26,316 nucleotides of DNA from an uncultured Gammaproteobacteria bacterium (GCA_946885735.1 CAMPGW010000034.1:1-26316); one strand, 5' to 3'. Shown: positions 16,177 to 26,316, counted from the stretch's first letter. The notes: generated from the letters alone by a model not told the origin. Numbers and translations are program-made.

Positions 16177-16705
16177 AGGCTCGCAGCACCGCGCAGGCAT
16201 CCTCGCGCCGCAGGTCGCGGCGCACGGCGATGCCGCGGCGCTCGAGCTCGCCGACCCAATCGGTCGGCAGGGGGCCTTCGTCGAAGCCGGCGAGCGCCTC
16301 GACGTCCTCACTGCGCGCGCCGACCAGCAGCACGTCGATGCCGGCCCATACCAGCGCGCCGTAGCACATCGCGCAGGGTTGGGCGGAGGTGGCGAGCGTG
16401 TACGGCCCGCCGTCGAGGTTGAGGCGGTACCGGCCGACTTGCTGCTGGCTACCGCCGAGGGCCAGGACCTCGGCGTGCGCGACCGAGCACCGGCAGGCCT
16501 CGACGCGGTTGACGCCGACGCCGGCCACGCGATGGTCGGGACCGAACACGGCTGCGCCGAAGGGACCACCCGTGCGTGCTTCGACGTTACGACGCGACAG
16601 TTCGATGGCCAAGGCCATCTTGTCCCCGTCACTCGGGAAGCACGCGGAACGGTCGACGACGGCGTCGATCCAGTCCGGCAAGTCGAGTTCGATCGCGGCT
16701 CGCAT
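16151..16705 (-). CDS. Zinc nucleoside deaminase (guanine deaminase/TadA-like)
   Basis: 184 residues from the ATG at 16705, two bases from the lipoprotein stop. The cytidine-deaminase fold is plain: substrate strand TGGPFGAAVFG, zinc motif HAE at 77-79 (SVAHAEVLALG) and PCxxC at 110-114 (QPCAMCYGALVWAG). Zinc is held by H77, C111 and C114, with E79 as proton shuttle. The protein ends with a long C-terminal helix region rather than the TadA tail, so it is more likely a free-base or nucleoside deaminase (guanine deaminase-like) than the essential tRNA adenosine deaminase. Substrate is not determinable by eye. It overlaps rlmM by 26 bases. Confidence 0.9.
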   Translation of the reverse strand: MRAAIELDLPDWIDAVVDRSACFPSDGDKMALAIELSRRNVEARTGGPFGAAVFGPDHRVAGVGVNRVEACRCSVAHAEVLALGGSQQQVGRYRLNLDGGPYTLATSAQPCAMCYGALVWAGIDVLLVGARSEDVEALAGFDEGPLPTDWVGELERRGIAVRRDLRREDACAVLRAYGESGLVY

Positions 16706-16706
16706 G

Positions 16707-17200
16707 CTAGTGCAGGCCTGCCGGCGCCAACGGGCCATTGTCCCCGGGCGATGCCTCGCAGGTCCCCGACACGCACTGGCAGTGTTGGATCTCGCGGAAT
16801 CCGCAGATGCCGACCCGGCCCTCGCTGGCACAGCGCGCCTGCACCGCGGCCGGATCGGGTCGGGCGTCGCGGTGGACGCAAGCCGGGCGGTAGCCGCAGC
16901 AACTGCCGACGTCCTTGACCTCGCAATCGGTGTCGGCCTGGCACGAGGTCAGCAGCGGCTCCGCCGCAGGCGCGTCGCCGATCGGCTGCGATGTGGCGGG
17001 TGCCGGTGAGGCGACGGGCGCAGGTTCGGTCGCCGCGGGCGCGAGGGGAGTCGCCGGAACGCCGGTCGCCGGCGCGGTCGCCGGCGGGTCGGGTCGCGCC
17101 GCCGTCGCGCCGGCAGCGGGCGCTTGCGTCTGCTGCGGCGCGCACGCGCCGAGACAGGCCAAGGCCAGGCCGAACAGCCATGCCCGCGCTGCCACGCCCA

Positions 17201-17201
<1 letters not shown>
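16707..17201 (-). CDS. Cysteine-rich lipoprotein of unknown function
   Basis: 164 residues. The ATG at 17201 shares a base with the glnS stop (TGATG). Signal peptide with a proper lipobox LGAC, lipidated Cys at 20. Residues about 21-95 are a low-complexity Ala/Pro/Thr linker. The C-terminal 70 residues hold ten cysteines: TSCQADTDCEV, GSCCGYRPACV, a single Cys in AVQARCASEG, GICGF, then QHCQCVSGTC. The 'C..D.DC....G.CCG..P.CV' pattern suggests a small disulfide-stabilised domain with up to five bonds, resembling protease-inhibitor or extracellular Cys-rich repeats; no named family is claimed. The mature protein should be in the outer membrane facing the periplasm or surface. Confidence 0.85.
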
Positions 17202-18934
<1,733 letters not shown>

Positions 18935-18959
18935 TTCGTGAGGTGGCGCGGGAAAGTTG

Positions 18960-19004
18960 GCCAGTGTACCCGTATGCCCCTGAAAATTTTTCCGGCACAC
19001 TGGC
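18960..19004. repeat. 8-base inverted repeat in the glnS/19029 divergent promoter region
   Basis: GCCAGTGT at 18960-18967 and its exact complement ACACTGGC at 18997-19004 flank a 29-base spacer that holds the only A/T-rich patch (AAAATTTTT) of the 94-base gap. Arms this far apart are more like paired operator half-sites or a chance match than a terminator. The gap must hold both divergent promoters, but no clear -35/-10 pair was identified. Confidence 0.4.
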
Positions 19005-19028
19005 TCCCCGACCCCCCGCGGAGGCAGC

Positions 19029-21242
19029 ATGGGCCCCACACGGCGCAGCGAAGGCAGGATCCGCCGCTGGCGTACCCGCTTCGTCGCCGGGCTGCTGGCC
19101 TTGTCGGGGCTGGTCGCGCCGGCACTCGCGTCCGCGCCCTCGCTCGCCGTCCTGCAGGCGCCCTCGGACGTGGCCTTGGCCGACATCGTGTCCGGCCGCG
19201 CGCGCACCGGTTTCACGCCGGTGGTCGCGGGTGGCGTCCACGTCGTCGGGCGCGACGGGCAGTCCACCTGGCTACGCCTGCGCACCGAGGTGCCGGTCGG
19301 CGAGGGTGAGGGTCACTTCGTCGGCCTGCCGCGCCAGGCTATCGCTTCCATGCGGCTGTTCGGGGGCGAGCCGCCCTTCGCGGAACTGGCCAGCACCGGC
19401 ATCGCCGAAACCGACGCGGCGGTCCGCTGGCCCGACCTGATGACGCTGCCGCTGCCCGTGGATGCGCGGGGGCCGGTCACGCTCTACATCGAAGTCCGCG
19501 GCCACGGGCACCTCAGCCTGCGACCGCGACTGCTCGACGCCGCCCAGTGGCGTCGCCGGGCACAGGCCAGCAGCAGCGCCCACGACCTGCTGTACGCAGG
19601 CCTCGCGGTGATCCTGGCGCTGGCCCTGCTGCGTCGCGGACTGGGGGGCGCACGGACCCTGCGGGTGGCCGTTGCGGCGTTCGCATGCCTGGTGGCCGCA
19701 CTGGTCGGCAACTACCACCTGCAATTGAGCCTCGGTGGAACCAGCCTGGCCGCCGTGCCGGTGCTGCCCGCCGCCCTATGGGTGATGGCCTTCGGCCCGC
19801 TGCTCTGGGCCAGCGCGCAGTACGCCGGGCTCGAGAAAACCCACCCCCACATCGATCGCCTGGCCGACGTCGCCGGCTTGGGCCTGCTGGCGTTCGGCGC
19901 GCTGATGATGTTCCTGCCGCTTTCGTGGCTGCCGCACCTGCAGGTCGCGGGGCTCGTGCTGGTCGCCGCCAGCAGCGCGGCCTGCGCCGTGGTGCTGCTG
20001 GCCGAGCCCAGGCAATGGCGCTGGATGGCGGCACTGGTCTGGCTGGCGATGCTGCCGGCGTTGCTCGCCATCCCGCTCGGCATAGCCGAGGTGATCTCGC
20101 CGACCCGCCTGGTGACGCGTGGCTTCCAGTTGCTGCTGGTGCTGTTGCTGGCGATCTACCTGGGCCTGCCCTGGTTGCGGCAGTGGCGCGCCGAGCGCGA
20201 GCGCCGTCGTCGCGGCGGCACGGTCGAGCAGAGCGCGGAGGAAAAAATCGCCCATGCGCGCGAGTGGATGATCCGCAGTCTCCAAGCCGGCATCGAGAAC
20301 GCGACCGACGACGGCGACATGGAATGGATCGCCTACCGCCGGCTGATGGGCGGGCTCAAGCCGGTGCTTCCGCAATCCGCCGCGGCGGTGATCGCGATGA
20401 ACTACCACAGTGAAGACCTCCTGCTGGTGGAACCGCGCAGCGCCGAGCCGCGCTTCCAGATGCTGCTGGCCCAGCGCGGGGCCCTGCTCAAGAACCTCAG
20501 CCGTGCGCTGGCGCCGCACCAGATCGGCGTGGACTTCATCGGCCCCGACGGTCCCCTGCAGCAGGTCCTGCTGGCCGTCATCCCCTTGCCGATCGACCGG
20601 CCCGGCTGGGGCGCGCTGGTGATCGAACGCGAACCGGGCACCAGTTACAGCGAAGCCGAGCTCGACCTGGCGGCGGAGTTCGCCGCCCTCGCCACCACCG
20701 CCGGTGACGAGGCCGCCACGGTGATGCTGCAGCGGCGCGCGGCGGAAATCGAGCCGGAATCGGGCGTCTACCGCCCCGCGATGGCGGAGGCGCTGGTGCG
20801 TCGTTCGCACGAGGCGGCGTTATCCAAGCGCAAGCCCCTGTCGCTGTTGCGCGTCGGCGTGGACGGCTTCGCGACCCTTGCTTCCCAGGAGGCAAGCGCC
20901 ACCGTCGCGCGCCTGGTCGCCGACCTGATCCGCGACGAGATCGCCTACGGCGAGTCCATCGTGCGCATGCACGAGGATCAGTTCCTCGTGCTGCTGCCGG
21001 CGCGCCCGATCGGCGATGCGCGCCTGCTCGGCGAACGTCTCTGCGCGGAAGTGCGCAAGCTGGGCTTGCCGCTCGGCGAGGCGGCCGGTGCCGCCGTGCT
21101 CGGCCTCAGCGTTGGCGCATCGCAGATGCTGATCGGCGAGCGCAACGCGCAGCAGGCGCTGGAGCGCGCGGCGCGCGCCCTGTCCAAGGCGCGCCAGTAC
21201 GGCGGCAACCAGGTCCAGGCCGTCGCCGGCGCGCTGGGCTGA
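19029..21242 (+). CDS. 7TM sensor protein with degenerate GGDEF domain
   Basis: 737 residues; GGAGG four bases before the ATG. Signal sequence or first membrane helix at 18-36. Residues about 40-180 form a periplasmic beta domain ([26 protein letters not shown]), as in 7TMR-DISMED2 sensors. Seven membrane segments lie between 186 and 382, followed by a charged linker with possible coiled coil (383-425). A GAF-like region (about 440-590) precedes a GGDEF-fold end (about 595-735) with [19 protein letters not shown] and [15 protein letters not shown]. The signature itself reads HEDQF at 648-652 instead of GGDEF, so cyclase activity is unlikely; a receptor or adaptor role is more probable. The name 7TM-DISM is an assignment by architecture. 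Confidence 0.85.
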   Translation: MGPTRRSEGRIRRWRTRFVAGLLALSGLVAPALASAPSLAVLQAPSDVALADIVSGRARTGFTPVVAGGVHVVGRDGQSTWLRLRTEVPVGEGEGHFVGLPRQAIASMRLFGGEPPFAELASTGIAETDAAVRWPDLMTLPLPVDARGPVTLYIEVRGHGHLSLRPRLLDAAQWRRRAQASSSAHDLLYAGLAVILALALLRRGLGGARTLRVAVAAFACLVAALVGNYHLQLSLGGTSLAAVPVLPAALWVMAFGPLLWASAQYAGLEKTHPHIDRLADVAGLGLLAFGALMMFLPLSWLPHLQVAGLVLVAASSAACAVVLLAEPRQWRWMAALVWLAMLPALLAIPLGIAEVISPTRLVTRGFQLLLVLLLAIYLGLPWLRQWRAERERRRRGGTVEQSAEEKIAHAREWMIRSLQAGIENATDDGDMEWIAYRRLMGGLKPVLPQSAAAVIAMNYHSEDLLLVEPRSAEPRFQMLLAQRGALLKNLSRALAPHQIGVDFIGPDGPLQQVLLAVIPLPIDRPGWGALVIEREPGTSYSEAELDLAAEFAALATTAGDEAATVMLQRRAAEIEPESGVYRPAMAEALVRRSHEAALSKRKPLSLLRVGVDGFATLASQEASATVARLVADLIRDEIAYGESIVRMHEDQFLVLLPARPIGDARLLGERLCAEVRKLGLPLGEAAGAAVLGLSVGASQMLIGERNAQQALERAARALSKARQYGGNQVQAVAGALG

Positions 21243-21269
21243 TCCGACTTCCCAACCCATAGCGAGCGC

Positions 21270-21917
21270 ATGCGAACACTCGTCATCGGCAACAAGACCT
21301 ATTCCTCGTGGTCGTTGCGTCCCTGGCTCTTCATGCGGCATTTCGACGTCGAGTTCGACGAGATCGTGCTGCCGCTCGACACTCCCGAGTACTTCCGCCG
21401 CATCCCCGACTACTCGCCCACCGGGCGGGTGCCGGTGCTGCTTGTCGACGGCGACAGGGTCTGGGATTCGCTGGCGATCTGCGAGACCGTCAACGAGCGC
21501 TGGCTCGGCGGACGCGGCTGGCCGGCCGACCCGCGTGCACGCGCGGCGGCACGCAGCGCGGCCTGTGAGATGCATTCGGGCTTCGCGGCCTTGCGCGCCC
21601 AGATGCCGATGAACTGCAAGCGCGAGCCGCGTGCGCCGCACTGGGATGAGGCGGCGAGCCGCGACATCGCCCGCGTCGAGGCGATCTGGCGCGAACTTCG
21701 CGGTCGTTTTGGCGGTGATGCCGGCTTCCTCTGCGGCGATTTCGGCATCGTGGATGCGATGTTTGCGCCGGTTTGCATACGCCTGCGCGGCTACGGCCCG
21801 CCGATCGCCGAGGACAGCCGCGACTACCTCGCGCGCGTCCTGGACTTGCCGGCGATGCGCGAATGGCAGGCCGCCGCCGAGGCCGAGCCCGCGCGCGTGG
21901 AGGCTGACGAAGCCTGA
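21270..21917 (+). CDS. Glutathione S-transferase family protein
   Basis: 215 residues. Thioredoxin-like N-domain with the glutathione site: candidate catalytic Ser in TYSSWSLRPW (12-13), the cis-proline loop GRVPVLLV, and the gamma-glutamyl contact DSLAICE. The C-terminal all-helical domain contains CEMHSGFAALRAQMPMN and the capping-box region FLCGDFGIVDAMFAP. The overall pattern resembles YfcF-type or uncharacterised proteobacterial GSTs; substrate unknown. It starts 27 bases after the sensor gene and converges on the end of the rubrerythrin operon with 12 bases between. Confidence 0.93.
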   Translation: MRTLVIGNKTYSSWSLRPWLFMRHFDVEFDEIVLPLDTPEYFRRIPDYSPTGRVPVLLVDGDRVWDSLAICETVNERWLGGRGWPADPRARAAARSAACEMHSGFAALRAQMPMNCKREPRAPHWDEAASRDIARVEAIWRELRGRFGGDAGFLCGDFGIVDAMFAPVCIRLRGYGPPIAEDSRDYLARVLDLPAMREWQAAAEAEPARVEADEA

Positions 21918-21929
21918 GCCTGGCGGCAC

Positions 21930-22565
21930 CTACTGCAGCGCGCAGACCAGCACGAGCTCGCAGGCGCCGGCGCCGCTGTCCTCGCGGCTCATCGAGCTTT
22001 GCCAATGCCAGCCGGACGGGTCGTCGATGCGGACGAGCCAGCCGTGTAACCGCACCACCTGGCCGGGCTCCACCGCGGCGATGCGGCGGGCGACCGCGGC
22101 ATCGGCGGGAACCAGGTGCATGTTGGCGCTGTTGCGGGCAATGGTCTGCGGCGGCAAGGGCGGGCCGCCGGCGCCCCAGCGGTAGCGATACCAGCGGCCG
22201 CCCTGGCTGACGCTGAGCCGGTCGGTCAGCCCTTCGGCCGCCATCGGACCCCAGCCCAGCGCCAGGTCGGTGGGCGAGAAGCGCGCCTCCTGCCCGAAGC
22301 GGTAATCCTCGCGCGACAGCACGCGCGCCTCGAGGCTGAAGCCGGCCAGTGGCGACACCCGCGCCCCGTCGAGCAGGAACGGTTGCGCCGACCCCGGCAC
22401 CGGGCTTTGCAGAGGTTGCGCGGCGTCGGCGAAGGCGGGTGGAAGCGGGCAGGGAATGCCGCCATTCTTGGCCGCGTCCGCAATCGCCGCCGGCGGCCCG
22501 CCCGCTACCGCCCAGGCCAGCATGCCGGCCAGCAGCGCGAGGCTTACCCAGAGCGCGCGGCGCAT
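21930..22565 (-). CDS. Membrane-anchored protein of unknown function, last gene of the rubrerythrin operon
   Basis: 211 residues from the ATG at 22565, four bases after the DUF3501 stop, so translation is probably coupled. Residues 4-22 (ALWVSLALLAGMLAWAVAG) form one membrane helix or uncleaved signal; the rest should be periplasmic. The folded part contains FSLEARVLSREDYRFG, a DLALGWGPM segment, WYRYRWG at 125-131, RNSANMHLVPAD at 144-155, and a C-terminal strand set with GWLVRIDD, GWHWQSSMSREDSGAGACE and a final VCALQ. Three cysteines remain after the helix (39, 202, 208). I do not recognise the family by name; the conserved-looking Trp/His/Asp motifs suggest a real domain, not filler. Confidence 0.85.
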   Translation of the reverse strand: MRRALWVSLALLAGMLAWAVAGGPPAAIADAAKNGGIPCPLPPAFADAAQPLQSPVPGSAQPFLLDGARVSPLAGFSLEARVLSREDYRFGQEARFSPTDLALGWGPMAAEGLTDRLSVSQGGRWYRYRWGAGGPPLPPQTIARNSANMHLVPADAAVARRIAAVEPGQVVRLHGWLVRIDDPSGWHWQSSMSREDSGAGACELVLVCALQ

Positions 22566-22569
22566 CCGG

Positions 22570-23154
22570 TCAGGCGTCGAAGTCGGCGAGCAGCGCGGTG
22601 CGGGTCGCCTCGGGCACCGCCACCTGCACGGGCAGCCGCGGGTCCTCGATGCCGATCGTGAGCGCAGCGCCCGCACGCAGGGCGGCGATCGCGTCCGGAC
22701 TGAACTCGAAGCGCAGGAAATGCACCGCCGAGGTCTTCTCCTCGGTGCTGCGATCGAGGTCCTCGTCGGCATGCGCGAAGTTGCGGGGCTGGCCGTCGAC
22801 CTCGGCGAAGATCCGATGCTCGACGCCGGCCAGCTGCGCCAGCCGCCGCGCGCGTTCGTCGGGATCGGGGAACTCGAACAGCAGCGTTGCCTTCAGGTTG
22901 CCGCCATCGGGGATCAGCGGGTTGTAGGCGTCGAGTTCGTCCTGGATGCCGGCCGCCTCGAAGATGCGCTCGATCCGCAGCATCTCCTGGACCTGGTACT
23001 GCACCGTCAAACGGTCCTCGAACAGGAGGCTGGCGTGCGCGCCCAGCGCGAGCGAGCGCGTCTTCTTGTGGGCGATGGCGCGGGCGCGAAACGCGGCCCG
23101 CTCGGTCGCGTAGCGCTCCAGCGGCAGCAGGTCCGATCGGGTCAGTTTTTGCAT
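22570..23154 (-). CDS. DUF3501 family protein
   Basis: 194 residues; GGAG lies eight bases before the ATG. The opening KLTRSDLLPLERYATERAAF and the segments LLFEDRLTVQYQVQEMLRIERIF and YNPLIPDGGNLKATLLFEF are the marks of DUF3501. No cysteine, no membrane segment; a soluble cytoplasmic protein. Function is not established. This family is recurrently found next to a rubrerythrin and an HdrD/GlpC-like Fe-S protein in proteobacteria, as here (18 bases after the Fe-S gene). HFLRFEF and the Glu/His-rich central part could bind metal, but that is conjecture. Confidence 0.93.
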   Translation of the reverse strand: MQKLTRSDLLPLERYATERAAFRARAIAHKKTRSLALGAHASLLFEDRLTVQYQVQEMLRIERIFEAAGIQDELDAYNPLIPDGGNLKATLLFEFPDPDERARRLAQLAGVEHRIFAEVDGQPRNFAHADEDLDRSTEEKTSAVHFLRFEFSPDAIAALRAGAALTIGIEDPRLPVQVAVPEATRTALLADFDA

Positions 23155-23172
23155 GGCGTAGGCTCCGTGCGC

Positions 23173-24516
<1,344 letters not shown>

Positions 24517-24526
24517 GGGCTGTGCC

Positions 24527-24943
24527 TCAGCCCATCTCGCCCAGTGCCTTGGTGAAGCGATTCGCGTGCGAACGCTCCGCCTTGGCCAGCGTCTCGAACC
24601 AGTCGGCGATCTCGTCGAAGCCCTCGTCGCGGGCCGACTTCGCCATGCCCGGGTACATGTCGGAGTACTCGTGGGTTTCGCCGGCGATGGCGCTCTTGAG
24701 GTTGCTCGCGGTGTCGCCGAAGGGCAGGCCGGTGGCCGGATCGCCGGTTTCCTCCAGATACTCCAGGTGGCCGTGGGCGTGGCCGGTCTCGCCTTCGGCG
24801 GTCGAGCGGAACACGGCGGCGATGTCGTTGTAGCCTTCCACGTCCGCCTTCTGCGCGAAGTACAGGTAACGGCGGTTGGCCTGCGACTCGCCGGCGAATG
24901 CGGCTTTCAGGTTGCCTTCGGTGACGGTGCCTTTGAGTGACAT
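24527..24943 (-). CDS. Short rubrerythrin (di-iron only, no rubredoxin domain)
   Basis: 138 residues; an excellent Shine-Dalgarno GGAGG stands five bases before the ATG at 24943. The four-helix ferritin-like fold carries two ligand sets: E19 (AGES), E52-H55 (EGETGHAHGH), E89/E92 (AGETHEY) and E123-H126 (AERSH), which together hold a di-iron centre that reduces hydrogen peroxide. Classical rubrerythrins add a C-terminal rubredoxin domain with CxxC pairs; here it is missing and the protein has no cysteine at all, so electrons must come from a partner, plausibly the adjacent Fe-S protein. First gene of a four-gene operon, directly downstream of a predicted OxyR operator. Confidence 0.95.
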   Translation of the reverse strand: MSLKGTVTEGNLKAAFAGESQANRRYLYFAQKADVEGYNDIAAVFRSTAEGETGHAHGHLEYLEETGDPATGLPFGDTASNLKSAIAGETHEYSDMYPGMAKSARDEGFDEIADWFETLAKAERSHANRFTKALGEMG

Positions 24944-24994
24944 GGGATCCTCCGATGATCGAGGTGGGTGGGTCCGGGCGCGCCCGGCTACCCG

Positions 24995-25023
24995 AGGATA
25001 GACCGCGCGCGGTCGCGGGTGAA
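24995..25023 (-). promoter_or_regulatory. Predicted promoter of the rubrerythrin operon
   Basis: On the minus strand, TTCACC (25023-25018) and TATCCT (25000-24995) are separated by 17 bases; each matches the sigma-70 consensus at four of six positions. The -35 directly abuts the OxyR operator, as in OxyR-activated promoters. The leader to the ATG would be about 45 bases. Confidence 0.55.
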
Positions 25024-25060
25024 ATAAATTGTTTCGATGGGAAGCATAGCTTCGTTGAAT
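25024..25060 (-). promoter_or_regulatory. Predicted OxyR operator upstream of the rubrerythrin operon
   Basis: Read on the minus strand: ATTC, 7 bases, CTAT, 7 bases, ATCG, 7 bases, TTAT. The OxyR consensus is ATAG-n7-CTAT-n7-ATAG-n7-CTAT; spacing is exact and 12 of 16 tetrad bases match. The third spacer (AAACAAT) is identical to that of the site before ahpC. The operator lies 11 bases past the oxyR stop, and its inner edge is 81 bases from the rubrerythrin ATG. Confidence 0.65.
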
Positions 25061-25070
25061 GGAACCGGGC

Positions 25071-26024
25071 TCAGCGGGACCGCGCGCGCGCGGCCTTCGC
25101 GTGCGCACCCGGCCGTGCGGCAGGTACCTCGAGCAAGTCCTTCGGGAGTTTGCGCAGCACTGCGGCCAGCTGCTGCAGGAACCCCGCCATCGCAGAACTC
25201 CGGCGCCACACCATCGCCACCCGGCGGCTCGGTGCAGGCGCGCGGAAATCCACCAGTTTCAGGTCGGGCGAGGACGACACCGGCGGTTTGATCGCCAGCA
25301 TCGGCAACAGGGTGATGCCCACGCCTGCCGCTACCATCTGTCGCAAGGTCTCCAGGCTGGTGGCGCGGAAACCTTCCTTCTCGCCGGCACCGGCCAGGGC
25401 GCAGACCTCGAGCGCCTGGTCGCGCAGGCAGTGGCCATCCTCGAGCAGCAGCAAATGCTGGTCCGCGAGGTCGGCGAGCCGCAGGTCGTGGCGCGCGGCC
25501 AACGCGTGGCCCGCAGGCACCGCGAGCATGAAGGGCTCCTCGAACAGGAACTCGCATTCAAGCCAGTCCTCGTGCAGGGGCAGGGCCAGCAGCGCGGCGT
25601 CCAGGCGGCCGTCGCGAAGCATGGCCAGCAGCAGTTCGGTCTTTTCCTCGACCAGCAGCAATTCGAGCCGCGGGAAGCGTGCGCGAACGCCGGGGACGAC
25701 GTGCGGCAGGAGGTAAGGGCCCAGCGTCGGGAAGATGCCGAGCCGCACCGTGCCAGCCTCCGGGTCGGCGGCACGACGCGCGGTCTCGCGCATCTGCTCG
25801 ACGTCGGCGAGTACGCGCCGTGCGCGCTCGACGATGTCGCGACCGGCGGCGGTCAGCATCACCTGCCTCGGTGCCCGTTCCACCAACGCCACGCCCAGTT
25901 CTTCCTCGAGCTTGCGGACCTGCGTTGAAAGGGTCGGCTGGCTGACGTGGCAGGCCTCGGCGGCGCGTCCGAAGTGGCGCAGGTCCGCCAGCGCGATGAG
26001 GTAGCGGAGATCGCGGAGGTTCAT
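25071..26024 (-). CDS. oxyR: Peroxide-sensing LysR-type regulator OxyR
   Basis: 317 residues. LysR-family activator that turns on peroxide defence when its two cysteines form a disulfide. The N-terminal winged helix-turn-helix is intact (LRHFGRAAEACHVSQPTLSTQVRKLE). The sensor pair is C199 and C208 within EDGHCLRDQALEVC, at exactly the E. coli numbers, with the surrounding GHCLRDQ loop unchanged, so this is a true OxyR. C-terminus is Arg/Ala-rich and slightly extended. It is divergent from ahpC and overlaps none of its neighbours; no Shine-Dalgarno is visible before the ATG. It should control ahpC, itself and, by the operator found, the rubrerythrin operon. Confidence 0.97.
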   Translation of the reverse strand: MNLRDLRYLIALADLRHFGRAAEACHVSQPTLSTQVRKLEEELGVALVERAPRQVMLTAAGRDIVERARRVLADVEQMRETARRAADPEAGTVRLGIFPTLGPYLLPHVVPGVRARFPRLELLLVEEKTELLLAMLRDGRLDAALLALPLHEDWLECEFLFEEPFMLAVPAGHALAARHDLRLADLADQHLLLLEDGHCLRDQALEVCALAGAGEKEGFRATSLETLRQMVAAGVGITLLPMLAIKPPVSSSPDLKLVDFRAPAPSRRVAMVWRRSSAMAGFLQQLAAVLRKLPKDLLEVPAARPGAHAKAARARSR

Positions 26025-26026
26025 TG

Positions 26027-26063
26027 ATTGATAATACCTATCAGGTCAATAAAAACAATCACC
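26027..26063 (+). promoter_or_regulatory. Predicted OxyR operator between oxyR and ahpC
   Basis: ATTG, 7 bases, CTAT, 7 bases, ATAA, 7 bases, CACC: exact OxyR tetrad spacing with 11 of 16 consensus bases, the first three tetrads being good and the last poor. It lies only two bases from the oxyR start codon and covers the oxyR promoter, which fits activation of ahpC together with repression of oxyR. Confidence 0.65.
26031..26058 (-). promoter_or_regulatory. Predicted oxyR promoter (possibly leaderless)
   Basis: On the minus strand TTGTTT (26058-26053) and TATTAT (26036-26031) are 16 bases apart. The start point expected six or seven bases after the -10 falls at the ATG itself, and no Shine-Dalgarno is present, so oxyR mRNA may be leaderless. 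Confidence 0.45.
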
Positions 26064-26092
26064 TTCACAAATGCTGCACCGCGGCAGAGAAT
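26064..26092 (+). promoter_or_regulatory. Predicted ahpC promoter
   Basis: TTCACA (26064-26069), a 17-base spacer and GAGAAT (26087-26092). The -35 directly follows the OxyR operator. The -10 is weak (four of six), as expected for an activator-dependent promoter; its position was predicted from the rubrerythrin promoter by alignment. Confidence 0.5.
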
Positions 26093-26143
26093 GGCGTCCA
26101 TGGCCCCATGCGGGCCGCCCCCCATCCTCATCTGGAGTAGACC

Positions 26144-26316
26144 ATGCTTTCCGTTGGCGACACCTTCCCCAAGTTCAAGCTCAAGGCCACTGTTTCCACC
26201 GACCTGGCCAAGGCTTTCACCGACATCGACAACGACACCTACGCCGGCAAGTGGCTGTGCGTGTTCTTCTATCCGAAGGACTTCACCTTCGTCTGCCCGA
26301 CCGAGATCAGCGGCTT
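26144..26316 (+). CDS. ahpC: Alkyl hydroperoxide reductase subunit C, 5' end
   Basis: The first 57 codons are in the window; the gene runs off the right edge. TGGAG lies eight bases before the ATG. The protein starts MLSVGDTFPKFKLKA and has the peroxiredoxin active-site block FYPKDFTFVCPTEI with the peroxidatic Cys at 51. It is a two-cysteine peroxiredoxin that reduces hydrogen peroxide and organic peroxides, normally recharged by AhpF; the resolving Cys and any ahpF lie outside the window. Divergent from oxyR with a shared control region of 119 bases. Confidence 0.97.
   Translation, partial: MLSVGDTFPKFKLKATVSTDLAKAFTDIDNDTYAGKWLCVFFYPKDFTFVCPTEISG

Noticed and set aside
16151..16705. Naming the deaminase TadA
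   Set aside because: The zinc motifs fit the superfamily, but the C-terminal part differs from TadA and nothing shows tRNA binding, so only a nucleoside deaminase call is made.

Overview
The window is a gene-dense, very GC-rich chromosomal segment. It most resembles a gammaproteobacterium of the Lysobacteraceae/Xanthomonadaceae (Lysobacter/Luteimonas-like). That call rests on the proteins recognised by eye (RlmM, ApaG, ThyA, OxyR, the paired UbiH/UbiI), on the conserved lptD-surA-pdxA-rsmA-apaG-apaH order, and on the GC bias at third codon positions. No tRNA, rRNA, CRISPR array, insertion sequence or prophage gene is visible, and no gap between genes exceeds about 130 bases.

Layout. (1) 1-630, plus strand: the tail of a Gly-rich TPM-domain protein and a second TPM-domain protein. 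(2) 692-3508, plus strand: lgt, thyA, an Ala/Pro-rich probable lipoprotein and folA; thyA and folA are functionally coupled, because ThyA makes dihydrofolate and DHFR recycles it. (3) 10138-3510, minus strand: the envelope/housekeeping operon lptD-surA-pdxA-rsmA-apaG-apaH, convergent with folA. (4) 12264-10215, minus strand: a DUF6580-like membrane protein, a PduO-type cobalamin adenosyltransferase and an HDAC-family deacetylase. (5) 12367-14738, plus strand: ubiH and a ubiI-like gene overlapping by 4 bases. (6) 18934-14747, minus strand: a tightly packed set, glnS, Cys-rich lipoprotein, nucleoside deaminase, rlmM and EF-hand protein. (7) 19029-21917, plus strand: a 7TM protein with a degenerate GGDEF domain, and a glutathione S-transferase. 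(8) 24943-21930, minus strand: a four-gene operon of short rubrerythrin, HdrD/GlpC-like Fe-S protein, DUF3501 protein and membrane-anchored unknown. (9) oxyR (minus) and the start of ahpC (plus), divergent, at the right end.

The most interesting part is 21930-26316. Two OxyR-type operators (four tetrads separated by exactly 7 bases) can be read, one between oxyR and ahpC and one between the oxyR 3' end and the rubrerythrin operon. They superimpose: each is followed directly by a TTCAC(A/C) -35-like element, a 17-base spacer and a -10-like element, and in both the ATG begins 81 bases past the operator edge. This predicts that the rubrerythrin/Fe-S/DUF3501/unknown operon belongs to the same peroxide regulon as ahpC. 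The rubrerythrin has no rubredoxin domain and no cysteine at all, so the neighbouring Fe-S protein is a natural candidate electron partner. The fourth protein would be a previously unnamed member of this module.
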